Source: Nitrospinota bacterium (GTDB taxonomy: Bacteria; Nitrospinota_A; UBA7883; JACRLM01). From it: a stretch of DNA of 64,000 bases. Position 1 is the first letter of the stretch; each line of letters opens with the position of its first letter. The stretch covers positions 310,001 to 374,000 of the forward strand of contig JACQXA010000004.1 of the NCBI GenBank assembly GCA_016208975.1. The letters run 5' to 3'. The notes under the pieces were generated by a model. It did not search any database. It saw nothing but the letters and a program-made list of their open reading frames with translations, and was not told where the DNA came from. A program made the position numbers and the translations under genes. Below, one piece after another: positions 8,763 to 16,451 of this stretch.

Positions 8763-10607
8763 ATGAAAAAGATTTTTTTCGCCATTGTTGTGTCCGCCAT
8801 TTGCTCAGCTACTTCAGCGCCCGCCCAGGAGGCGCAACCTGAACAAGCCGTTTCCATCGAGCCTGTGGTGATAAGCGCCAGCCGGTGGGAAGAGCGTTTA
8901 AGCAACCAGCCCGACCGGGTGACTATTGTGGTACAAGAAGAGATCCAGTCGCTCCCGGCCAGGGACGCGGCGGAGTCTTTGGTGACCATGCCCGGCGTGA
9001 CGGTGGATTCCAACATCGGCGCCAACTCTTTCGCCTATCCCCTGGTTCAGGGCACGAGGGATTACGAGACCCCGGTGTTCATAAACGGCATTCCGCTGAC
9101 CGACCTGGAGAATGGCATCGGCAACATAGGCATGATCCCCGCCGAGCAGATAGACAGGATAGAAGTGGTGCACGGCCCGGCCGGGTCTGAATGGGGTTCG
9201 GCCATGGGCGGCATTGTGAACGTTATCACCCACAAGTCCGACCGGAAACGTAACGGCTATGTGAAGGCTGGCGGTGGCGACCATGGAACCGGTTTCGCCG
9301 CGGCCAACCTTGATTATTTCAACGACGCCATAGCCCTCTCGGTAGGAGGCGGCACGCGCAACCAGACCGGGCTGGAGGGGGACAAACGGGTCATCCACAA
9401 CAATAACGGCGTGGCCAGTTTTGAGGCGGACCTCGGCGGGCTAGCCACCATTTTCGCCCAGGCTTACACTTTCCAGGTTGAAGCTGGCAGTGGCGAGTAC
9501 AGGGATTTCCTTGCCGGATACTACGATAACTACAAGCAGAGGACCTCCGGCGGCGGCGCCACCCTTACGGCCAACGCCGGGCCCGGCGCGTTCAAGATTA
9601 CGGCTTACGGCCAGAACTCGGCCAAAAACGTTGACCAATACCTGGTGGACTTTGGCCAGTATGGTTCGCTTTCATCCAAAGAAAACGTATATGGAGGCTC
9701 CGGCATCTGGCGCGGAGTGTTCGACGCCACAACAGTTACGGTGGGCGCCGAGGCCAAGAACGGCGCCCTTAACGATGAAGTCGCCAACAAAGAGTACAAC
9801 ATAGACACCAGCGGCGTGTTCGGCTCCGTCCAGCAGAATCTTGACAATATTATTTTGCAGGCCGGAGCGCGGTACAGTAACGAGGAGACGTTTGGCACGT
9901 TCACGGGCCTTAACGCCGGTGTCCTTTACAGGTTCAATACTGCTCCAGTCACCTTGCGCGCCACCATCTCTAATGGATATACCGTTCCCCCTCTTGGTTA
10001 CCGGTACAATGAAGCGGGCGGGCTCATTAAACCCAATCCGGACCTTGGGGTGGAAAAGGTGTTATCTTACCAGGCCGGGGTGAACGCAGGGCTTGGCGGC
10101 GGACTGACATTGGACGCCAGCGCGTTCTTCTCCACGATTAAAGACGCTATCAACTTCGTGGCCAACGAAGACGGCACGGTTATGTATGACAACTTCGAGG
10201 AGTACGACCGCAAAGGGCTTGAGGCCCAGCTGAAATGGGTTTCCGGCGACTTCAACCTGCTGGCCAACACCCTCCAGCAGGAGATAAAGGACGTCACCAC
10301 AGGCCAGGTGGTTAAAGACAAGGCCCGGGCCACCTACACCCTGGGCGGCGGCTACGATAACGGCCGGGTGATGGGCAACATTACGGCCACTTACTACGAC
10401 ATGAACATGTCCGAAGATTTTGGCGGTAAAGACAAGACCTGGACGCTCAACGCCAAGACAGGTTATACCTATCCATTGGGCGGGGGTAAAGTTATCCGCC
10501 TCTCGGTGGGCGCGTACAACCTTACGGACGCGGAAACTTTCGCGCACAAGGCGTTGCCCCTGAGCGCCCAGCGCCAGATAGAAGGGTCGCTGGAATACCT
10601 GTTCTAG
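8763..10607 (+). CDS. TonB-dependent outer membrane receptor (BtuB/FepA type)
   Basis: A 614-residue outer-membrane receptor. The ATG at 8763 is 6 bp after GAGGGG; the ATG at 8757 abuts that site and is less likely. A signal peptide (about residues 1-22) precedes the TonB-box/plug region, which includes V-V-I-S-A-S-R and the plug signature R-I-E-V-V-H-G-P-A-G-S. The remainder is a beta-barrel ending in a C-terminal Phe (E-Y-L-F), as needed for BAM recognition. Such receptors import siderophores, cobalamin or other scarce solutes. No riboswitch or Fur box is recognisable upstream, so the ligand is open. A terminator follows directly. Confidence 0.88.
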   Translation: MKKIFFAIVVSAICSATSAPAQEAQPEQAVSIEPVVISASRWEERLSNQPDRVTIVVQEEIQSLPARDAAESLVTMPGVTVDSNIGANSFAYPLVQGTRDYETPVFINGIPLTDLENGIGNIGMIPAEQIDRIEVVHGPAGSEWGSAMGGIVNVITHKSDRKRNGYVKAGGGDHGTGFAAANLDYFNDAIALSVGGGTRNQTGLEGDKRVIHNNNGVASFEADLGGLATIFAQAYTFQVEAGSGEYRDFLAGYYDNYKQRTSGGGATLTANAGPGAFKITAYGQNSAKNVDQYLVDFGQYGSLSSKENVYGGSGIWRGVFDATTVTVGAEAKNGALNDEVANKEYNIDTSGVFGSVQQNLDNIILQAGARYSNEETFGTFTGLNAGVLYRFNTAPVTLRATISNGYTVPPLGYRYNEAGGLIKPNPDLGVEKVLSYQAGVNAGLGGGLTLDASAFFSTIKDAINFVANEDGTVMYDNFEEYDRKGLEAQLKWVSGDFNLLANTLQQEIKDVTTGQVVKDKARATYTLGGGYDNGRVMGNITATYYDMNMSEDFGGKDKTWTLNAKTGYTYPLGGGKVIRLSVGAYNLTDAETFAHKALPLSAQRQIEGSLEYLF

Positions 10608-10623
10608 ACATTCACGGCTGTTG

Positions 10624-10654
10624 GCCCCGTCTTGAAAAAGACGGGGCTTTTTTT
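10624..10654 (+). terminator. Rho-independent terminator
   Basis: A 10-bp stem (GCCCCGTCTT / AAGACGGGGC) with a 4-nt loop is followed by seven T residues. It lies 17 bp after the TonB receptor stop codon and ends that transcription unit before lptG. Confidence 0.92.
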
Positions 10655-10724
10655 ATGGCGCGACAGACCGGGCTGGGCTCATAATTTAACCCCATGAAGA
10701 CAATCGCGCAAATAACGGCGGACG

Positions 10725-11816
10725 ATGAAAGTTATTGACCGCTATATACTAAAGGAATTCCTGCGGATATTCCTCATGTCCATGATCACCCTTCTCATGT
10801 TTTACGAGATGGTGGTGTTCCTGGACATGGTGGGGTATTTCGTGAAGTTCGGAGCCACCACCGACATGGTGGCGCGATACATGATATTCAGGATACCCAT
10901 GGGTGTTTTCCACGTCACCCCCATATGCGTGCTGTTGGCGGCCCTTCTTTCCATCGGAAGCATGTCCCGCCACAGCGAGCTTACGGCGTTAAAAGCGGCG
11001 GGCTTGAGCCTGCTTCGCATATCGGCCCCGGTACTGCTGGCCAGCCTGGCCATATGCGCCCTATCATTTCTTGATAGCGAGTACCTTTTCCACATCTCCG
11101 CCCGGGAGTCTAACCGCATCTATTACGACGAAATAAAAAAACAGCCCCGCAAAGGGTTATTCGCCAACGACCGTATCTGGTACAAGGCCGACGACGGATC
11201 CATCTGGAACATAGGCCATTTCGACCCGAATGAAAAAGAGCTTAAAGACATCTCCATATTCGTGTTCAACGACAAAGGCGACAAGCTGGCGGCCCGGATA
11301 TTCGCGTCGAGAGGGAAAATGACAAACGGCGCATGGGAGCTTGAAAGCTATGTGGAGACCCGGTTCGGCGAGAAGGGGGCGTTCGAGGAAAAATTCGAGG
11401 AACGCCACATCATCCCCGCCGGGGCCATATCCTACGAGGAGCTTTCCCAGGCCCAGCTGGACCCGGAGGAGATGAACCTTGCCCAGATCAAGGAATACAT
11501 TAAAGATGTCCGCCAGAACGGATATGACGACACCAAATACACCGCGGACATGCACGCCAAAGTGGCTTTCCCCCTCATTAGCCTGGTTATGCCTCTTTTG
11601 GCCACGCCGCTGGCGGTGCGTTCCAGCCGGGCCGGGGGCGCGCTGGTGGGAATAGGCGTGGCGGTGGTCACCGGGGCGCTGTTCTGGTTCACATTCTCCA
11701 TGGGGGTGGCATTCGGCCAGGCGGGCAAACTGCCGCCTTTAGTCTCCGTTTACGGAGCGCATATAGTGTTTGCCCTTGCGGGGGTGTGGATGTTTTTGAA
11801 GCAGGAGAGGGTGTAG
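10725..11816 (+). CDS. lptG: LptG/LptF-family lipopolysaccharide export permease
   Basis: A 363-residue inner-membrane protein of the YjgP/YjgQ family. It opens with V-I-D-R-Y-I-L-K-E-F, typical of LptG, has membrane segments near residues 12-35, 60-82, 98-118 and three near the C-terminus, and a large periplasmic beta-jellyroll between (about 120-270). Together with LptF and LptB2 it extracts LPS from the inner membrane. The S-R-H-S-E-L-T-A-L-K-A-A-G loop is the conserved coupling-helix contact with LptB. No lptF lies next to it. LptE is far away at 60.5 kb. Confidence 0.88.
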   Translation: MKVIDRYILKEFLRIFLMSMITLLMFYEMVVFLDMVGYFVKFGATTDMVARYMIFRIPMGVFHVTPICVLLAALLSIGSMSRHSELTALKAAGLSLLRISAPVLLASLAICALSFLDSEYLFHISARESNRIYYDEIKKQPRKGLFANDRIWYKADDGSIWNIGHFDPNEKELKDISIFVFNDKGDKLAARIFASRGKMTNGAWELESYVETRFGEKGAFEEKFEERHIIPAGAISYEELSQAQLDPEEMNLAQIKEYIKDVRQNGYDDTKYTADMHAKVAFPLISLVMPLLATPLAVRSSRAGGALVGIGVAVVTGALFWFTFSMGVAFGQAGKLPPLVSVYGAHIVFALAGVWMFLKQERV

Positions 11817-11913
11817 GCTAGAATCCATCTTATGGTAACGGTGGCGCCAGCGCCGTGAAAAATGCGCGGCCCGGATTATCCTGCGATTAAGGACATTCCG
11901 GATACCTTAAACC

Positions 11914-11942
11914 TTACCTCCCGTTATAACATATGTTATAAT
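11914..11942 (+). promoter_or_regulatory. Promoter overlapping a perfect palindromic operator (AbrB-Doc locus)
   Basis: TATAAT at 11937-11942 forms a consensus -10, with a weak -35 (TTACCT, 11914-11919) 17 bp upstream. An 18-bp perfect palindrome, TTATAACATATGTTATAA (11924-11941), covers most of the -10. This is the arrangement expected for autorepression by the antitoxin encoded 20 bp downstream. Confidence 0.7.
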
Positions 11943-11961
11943 CTAATTGAGAGGTACATCT

Positions 11962-12186
11962 ATGATTAAACTAAAAGTTACTACAATTGGCAATTCGACC
12001 GGAGTGGTTATACCTCGCGAGGCGTTGGCCAGGCTGAAAGTCGCCAAAGGCGACACGCTATATATGACCGAAACCGCTTCCGGTTTCGAGATCACCCCGT
12101 TTGATCCCGGGTTCGAGGAAGAAATGGCCGCCGCAAGCCATATTTCCCGCAAGTACCGGAACGCTTTGCGCAAGCTGGGCAAGTGA
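11962..12186 (+). CDS. AbrB/MazE-type antitoxin
   Basis: A 74-residue swapped-hairpin AbrB protein. The ATG at 11962 is 7 bp after GAGAGG; a TTG at 11947 is in frame but lies upstream of that ribosome-binding site. Residues 6-35 contain the motif T-T-I-G-N-S-T-G-V-V-I-P-R-E, typical of MazE/VapB DNA-binding domains. The C-terminal basic tail would contact the toxin. It overlaps the Doc gene by 4 bp and probably binds the palindrome in the promoter. AbrB-type antitoxins with Doc partners are a known variant of the classical Phd-Doc pair. Confidence 0.88.
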   Translation: MIKLKVTTIGNSTGVVIPREALARLKVAKGDTLYMTETASGFEITPFDPGFEEEMAAASHISRKYRNALRKLGK

Positions 12187-12572
12187 AAATCCGCTGGGTT
12201 GGCAAGCGCGCTGTGCTGGCTATCCACACACAAATGATAGCGGAATATGGTGGAAGCGAGGGCGTCCGGGAGGATGGTCTGCTAGAATCAGCGTTAGCCC
12301 GCCCCCTTAATCTTCATGGATATGATAACCCTCCCGTGTTCGATCTGGCGGCCGCATATGCATTCGGCATTGTCCGCAACCATCCATTCATTGACGGCAA
12401 CAAGCGGACAGGACTTGTGGTGGCAGGCGTCTTCCTATTTCTAAATGGATGGGATTTAGCCGCCTCCGAAGCGGACGCGGTCACAATGTTTTTCAGACTG
12501 GCGGAAGGTAAAATTACCGAAAAAGAACTGGCCGCATGGTTCAAAGGAAATTGCGTGAGGATTAAAAAATAA
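12183..12572 (+). CDS. doc: Doc/Fic-family toxin
   Basis: A 129-residue Fic-fold protein with H-P-F-I-D-G-N-K-R-T at residues 67-76, the Fic/Doc active-site motif. Doc toxins classically phosphorylate EF-Tu with an H-x-F-x-D-A-N-K-R motif, and here Ala is replaced by Gly as in Fic AMP-transferases. The transferred group therefore cannot be decided from sequence. Its GTG start lies within the antitoxin stop (4-bp overlap), which couples translation and keeps antitoxin synthesis first. The length and domain match Doc. The locus looks intact. Confidence 0.88.
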   Translation: MKIRWVGKRAVLAIHTQMIAEYGGSEGVREDGLLESALARPLNLHGYDNPPVFDLAAAYAFGIVRNHPFIDGNKRTGLVVAGVFLFLNGWDLAASEADAVTMFFRLAEGKITEKELAAWFKGNCVRIKK

Positions 12573-12635
12573 GGTTTCCAAACCCTCGTTACATCGCCAT
12601 TAAAATCACTCCCGGTAACAAGGGATATAAACACC

Positions 12636-13805
12636 TCACCCCAGCGCTTTCTTGTAAATTTCCTCTATGTCTTCTTTTGTCAGGGTCACGAAATTCCCTA
12701 TGGAGCGGAACTTCATGGCGGATGGGGCCATAACGCTTATCTTCGAGCCGTCCATGCCGTAATCTTTCATGGTCACGCCGATACGCAGGTTGTTTCTATA
12801 AAAGCCCTTCATGGCCTCTATGCCAGCGATGGCGGCCTGCTCGCCGGTCATCCCGCCAGTGTCCACATCCCAGACTTTCTCCGCGAACCGCCGGAACCGG
12901 GCGGGATTCGCTTTATAAACATGGGTCATCCACGCAGGGAAGACTATGGCCAGTCCAGCGCCATGGGCTATGCCGTAATGGGCGGAAAGCTCGTGCTCAA
13001 TCATGTGCGAGGCCCAGTCCCCTTTCGCCCCGGCGCCAAGCAGGTTGTTCAGCGCCAGCGTGGAGGCCCACATAAGGTTGGCGCGGGCGTTGTAATCGGC
13101 TGGATTTTCTATGGCCAGGGGCGCGTTGGCTATCACCGCCCGCATGATGGTCTCGCAAAACCCGTCCTGGATGGGCGAGCTTTCCACATGATGGAAATAC
13201 TGCTCGTAAACGTGGCTTAACGTGTCCACAGCGCCGTAAGCCGTTTGCTCCGCTGATACTGTGTATGTCAGTTCCGGATCCAGTATCGAAAACTTTGGAT
13301 GCAACAAAGGGTGGTAAATGGGGCGTTTTTCATGGGTGGAGGGATTTGAGACCACGGCGTTTCCGTTGGCCTCGGAACCGGTGGCGGAAAGGGTCAACAC
13401 CACTCCGATGGGTATCGGATTTTTTGGAACCGCCTTCTTGTCGAAAAAATCCCACGGGTCGCCATCATAATCCACTCCGGCGGCAATGGCCTTGGCCGCG
13501 TCTATCACCGACCCGCCGCCCACCGCCAGAATAAATGAAATCCCCTCACGCCGGCATGTGGTCACACCCTGGCGGACGGAAGCTATCTCCGGGTTGGGTT
13601 TTATGCCCCCCTGCTCCACATACACCACCCCTTGTTCTTTCAGGCTGGCGGTGATGGCGCCGTAAAGCCCGGTCTTCTTTATGCTCCCTCCGCCGTAAAG
13701 AAGCAGTGCCTTTTTCGCATGGAGGGCGGTTTCTCTCCCAACGTTCTGTACCTGGCCGCGGCCGAACAGGATTTTAGTGGGGTTGAAATAAACGAAGTTT
13801 TCCAT
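12636..13805 (-). CDS. Iron-containing alcohol dehydrogenase (BdhA/YqhD type)
   Basis: A 389-residue group III dehydrogenase. The nucleotide-binding motif G-G-G-S-V-I-D-A-A-K is near residues 96-105. The metal site is complete, with D-T-L-S-H near residue 195 and the two histidines of A-H-Y-G-I-A-H-G-A-G near 267-281. The N-terminus (F-x-N-P-T-K-I-L-F-G) is that of NADPH-dependent butanol dehydrogenases and YqhD aldehyde reductases. It reduces aldehydes or oxidises primary alcohols in the cytosol. It stands alone between the toxin (convergent) and the ATP-grasp gene. The physiological substrate is unknown. Confidence 0.87.
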   Translation of the reverse strand: MENFVYFNPTKILFGRGQVQNVGRETALHAKKALLLYGGGSIKKTGLYGAITASLKEQGVVYVEQGGIKPNPEIASVRQGVTTCRREGISFILAVGGGSVIDAAKAIAAGVDYDGDPWDFFDKKAVPKNPIPIGVVLTLSATGSEANGNAVVSNPSTHEKRPIYHPLLHPKFSILDPELTYTVSAEQTAYGAVDTLSHVYEQYFHHVESSPIQDGFCETIMRAVIANAPLAIENPADYNARANLMWASTLALNNLLGAGAKGDWASHMIEHELSAHYGIAHGAGLAIVFPAWMTHVYKANPARFRRFAEKVWDVDTGGMTGEQAAIAGIEAMKGFYRNNLRIGVTMKDYGMDGSKISVMAPSAMKFRSIGNFVTLTKEDIEEIYKKALG

Positions 13806-13817
13806 GGCCCTAAAAAA

Positions 13818-14978
13818 TTAAAGCCGGAGTGATGGCGTTGCGGTGGCCGGGAGCAGGCCGTTTAAAGCCTCGTCGGCATCGGCCCGCAGTTTGTTAAGCG
13901 CGCCATTGTAACTAGAACCTTTGGCAGTAAGGGTCATCACCGGCTCCCCGGCGCTTATATAGTCCCCATCAAAAGGTAAATCCCTAGCGCCCCGGTCATA
14001 CCAAGCCTGGGAACCTGTGAATATGCACTCCGTCCTGGCGAAGATCCGGCCATGGGCGAAATAGCGCCCTGTGGGGCCGGGGTCTAAAATAAGGTTGGAC
14101 TTTTTTCCCATCACGCTGTCTATATGGAGCCCCACCAGGTCGTTCCACGTGGCGGAGTCCAGCGGGCCCAGCGCTGAAGTGGGGCGGGGATTTATCTCTA
14201 TGAGCGTGACAGATCCGGCGTAGATGAAATCGAACCCCCAGAGCCCTTTCATCTCAAACTCCAGCGTGAGCGCCTCGGCGATGGCTGTGGCCAGGGGGGT
14301 AATCTCCCGGGCGAATGGGTGCGGGAACACGTTGCCCACGAACCTGAAACCCGCGGCGTTGAAAGCTGGGTCGCCGATTATCTGGGTGGACACGCCCAGC
14401 AGGGCCGCCTCCGAGCCGTTGGACACCACCATGGCAGACGACGGCATGCCCGGAACGTATTGCTGGTAATACACCCTGCCCCGTTCCGGCGCCAGCCCTT
14501 CGTCCGCCAGCCGTATATCCACCCCTCCGGCGCTGGCGATGGGTTTTATAAGCCACCGCTCACCTTTGGGGAACTCCGTCATGTCTTTGCTGATCTTGGG
14601 ATAGCTGAAATTCCAGGCTGTGGCGGCGCGGGCTATGGTTTCCGGATCCCGGGCTTTCCGGACGGTCTCGATAGAGCAACCCATCACCAGCCCCAGGTCT
14701 GAAAGGCGCGCCAGGGCGAATATGTCGTTCTCGAAACCGGGACCGTAAACCACGCCGGAGTTGGCTATGCCGTCGGCTATGGCTGGAAGGGCGCGCAGGT
14801 CGAACACACCCGCCCCTTCGCGCTTGACAGAGCGGTTGGGGGAAAGCTTTTTGGCGTCCCAGTCCCCGTAGAAGTCCACCGTGAAAACGTCACGCCCGTG
14901 GCGTATGGCGTTTTCGGCCAGGAAGCGGACATTGGAGCCGATAAGTATCACCGGCGGCGCAGTTATCGTGTTAGACAT
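13818..14978 (-). CDS. ATP-grasp domain protein
   Basis: About 386 residues. An N-terminal pre-ATP-grasp alpha/beta domain (V-I-L-I-G-S-N-V-R-F) precedes a central ATP-grasp with K-P-I-A-S-A-G-G near residue 165 and the metal/ATP residues E-I-N-P-R-P-T-S. It resembles the predicted carboligases of COG2232. ATP-grasp enzymes join a carboxylate to an amine or thiol via an acylphosphate, but the partner here is unknown. A TTG at 15014 would lengthen it by 12 residues. I chose the ATG at 14978 because an extended -10 (TGCTATACT, minus strand around 15024) would start transcription near 15017. Confidence 0.7.
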   Translation of the reverse strand: MSNTITAPPVILIGSNVRFLAENAIRHGRDVFTVDFYGDWDAKKLSPNRSVKREGAGVFDLRALPAIADGIANSGVVYGPGFENDIFALARLSDLGLVMGCSIETVRKARDPETIARAATAWNFSYPKISKDMTEFPKGERWLIKPIASAGGVDIRLADEGLAPERGRVYYQQYVPGMPSSAMVVSNGSEAALLGVSTQIIGDPAFNAAGFRFVGNVFPHPFAREITPLATAIAEALTLEFEMKGLWGFDFIYAGSVTLIEINPRPTSALGPLDSATWNDLVGLHIDSVMGKKSNLILDPGPTGRYFAHGRIFARTECIFTGSQAWYDRGARDLPFDGDYISAGEPVMTLTAKGSSYNGALNKLRADADEALNGLLPATATPSLRL

Positions 14979-15089
14979 AGTTGTTTTTGCGCTGTATTCC
15001 ACCTGTGGTGTCAATCATCTTAAAGTATAGCATCAATCGGCCCGAACCAAAAAATTCAGCCCGCCTTGGCGTGGAATAGCCGGTTTGGG

Positions 15090-16013
15090 CTATTTGCCGT
15101 AAGCTTCTTTAAGGATTTCCCCGGCGCCGCTCTTTAGCAAATCGTCCGCCAGCGCCCTGCCCATATCTTCGTGAGCGCCCACTTTGCCCTCCGCTTTATT
15201 CCTATGGATTACAGATCCGTCCAGCGAGCCTACAAGGCCCTCCAGCGCCACTTTTTCGCCATCCACCACCGCATGGCCGGCTATGGGCACCTGGCATCCG
15301 CCTTCCAGCCGGGTGAGGAACGCCCGTTCCGTCTCCACCGCCACCCTTGTTTTGTGATGATCCAGAAACCTTATAAGGTTCAACACCCGCTCGTCGCCGA
15401 TACGCGCCTCCACCCCAACGGCGCCCTGCGCCACGGCAGGGAGAGACTCCGTCACGGACATATACGAGGTTATAAGGCCCGCCTGCTCCAGCCGGACAAG
15501 CCCCGCCGCGGCGAGGATTATCGCGTCCAGGTTGTTTTCCTCCATCCTCTTTATCCGTGTGCCCACGTTGCCGCGCAGGGGGACTATTTTCAAATCCGGC
15601 CTGCGGTGGAGTATCTGGGTCTGGCGGCGTAACGACGAGGTGCCCACCACCGCGCGTTGCGGCAGGTCAGCGAAGGATTTCACCTGCCGCGCCACGAAAG
15701 CGTCCCGCGGGTCTTCCCGTTCGCAGATGCAGGCTATAAACAGCCCCTCGGGCAGTTCGGTTGGCACATCTTTCATGGAGTGGACGGCGATGTCCACGCT
15801 GTTGTCCAGCAGGGCGCTCTCTATCTCTTTCACGAAAAGCCCCTTGCCGCCCACCTTGGCCAGCGCCACGTCAAGGATCTTGTCCCCCTGGGTCTGTATG
15901 ATCTCCAGCTCCACGGAAATGCCGGGATGCTGTTGTTCAAGCTGAGCCTTAACCCAGTTGGCCTGCCACAGCGCCAAGGGAGAGCCACGAGTGCCTATTT
16001 TTATATCAGACAA
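15090..16013 (-). CDS. hemC: Hydroxymethylbilane synthase (porphobilinogen deaminase)
   Basis: A 307-residue cytosolic enzyme that joins four porphobilinogens into hydroxymethylbilane. It starts M-S-D-I-K-I-G-T-R-G-S-P-L-A-L. It has the substrate-binding G-T-S-S-L-R-R-Q and R-G-N-V-G-T-R segments, and the cysteine in E-G-G-C-Q-V-P-I that carries the dipyrromethane cofactor. The domain-III tail is complete. It follows hemA in the same orientation, but a small antitoxin gene and about 440 bp intervene. Confidence 0.95.
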   Translation of the reverse strand: MSDIKIGTRGSPLALWQANWVKAQLEQQHPGISVELEIIQTQGDKILDVALAKVGGKGLFVKEIESALLDNSVDIAVHSMKDVPTELPEGLFIACICEREDPRDAFVARQVKSFADLPQRAVVGTSSLRRQTQILHRRPDLKIVPLRGNVGTRIKRMEENNLDAIILAAAGLVRLEQAGLITSYMSVTESLPAVAQGAVGVEARIGDERVLNLIRFLDHHKTRVAVETERAFLTRLEGGCQVPIAGHAVVDGEKVALEGLVGSLDGSVIHRNKAEGKVGAHEDMGRALADDLLKSGAGEILKEAYGK

Positions 16014-16052
16014 AATAGAACTCCATATCCAGAAAAATAATTTCTGTAAACG

Positions 16053-16154
16053 TTATTTCAACAAATTCTCCAGGTTCTTCTGGACTTTTTCACTGTCCAC
16101 TCCAGAAAGCTTCCCAAGCTTCCCGCGCGCCACACCCCACGCATCAAAGGTCAC
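16053..16154 (-). CDS. Tentative 33-residue ORF after the orphan antitoxin
   Basis: GTG at 16154 overlaps the end of the antitoxin gene by 11 bp in another frame and runs to TAA at 16053. The product would be basic and then amphipathic (G-K-L-G-K-L near residues 11-16, ending V-Q-K-N-L-E-N-L-L-K). It is in the place where a toxin gene would be expected, but it is far too short for a known toxin. It could be a toxin remnant, a small regulator or chance. I do not recognise it. Confidence 0.3.
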   Translation of the reverse strand: MTFDAWGVARGKLGKLSGVDSEKVQKNLENLLK

Positions 16155-16374
16155 GGTAAGCCTTTTCGTCCTCGGGAGCGGTCCATTCGCTCATGGTTCC
16201 CTCCAACGCCCGCAGATATTCCATGTCCGTGGGTTGCACCCTTCGGACTTCCACATGCCCATTGGCGGCGACTTCCCACGCTATCAGATCGCCAGCCTTT
16301 ACTTTCAAAGCCAACCGGATCTCTCGAGGAATCGTGGTTTGACCTTTGGCGGTGATTTTAGCAACAGTGGTCAT
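16144..16374 (-). CDS. AbrB/PrlF-type orphan antitoxin
   Basis: A 76-residue protein whose first 45 residues are an AbrB/SpoVT domain (A-K-I-T-A-K-G-Q-T-T-I-P-R-E-I-R). It is the kind of DNA-binding antitoxin found with PIN or YhaV/RelE toxins. The C-terminal acidic tail (S-E-W-T-A-P-E-D-E) resembles toxin-neutralising regions. No toxin follows: only a possible 33-residue frame separates it from hemC. AAGGAAT lies before the ATG, and two inverted repeats lie upstream. It is inserted between hemA and hemC. It may be a solitary antitoxin or a transcription factor. Confidence 0.8.
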   Translation of the reverse strand: MTTVAKITAKGQTTIPREIRLALKVKAGDLIAWEVAANGHVEVRRVQPTDMEYLRALEGTMSEWTAPEDEKAYRDL

Positions 16375-16386
16375 AAATATTCCTTT

Positions 16387-16441
16387 TGTAAGGATTGCAT
16401 TACACCCTTACAGTACTATTGCCACCTTTTGTTGGCAATAG
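16387..16441 (-). promoter_or_regulatory. Two inverted repeats upstream of the orphan antitoxin
   Basis: TGTAAGG / CCTTACA (16387-16393 and 16406-16412) is centred just upstream of the antitoxin ribosome-binding site. CTATTGCCA / TGGCAATAG (16416-16424 and 16433-16441) lies next to the hemA stop codon. The first is probably an autoregulatory operator. The second could be an operator or a weak hairpin terminator for hemA; no T tract follows it. Confidence 0.45.
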
Positions 16442-16451
16442 AGCCGCATCT

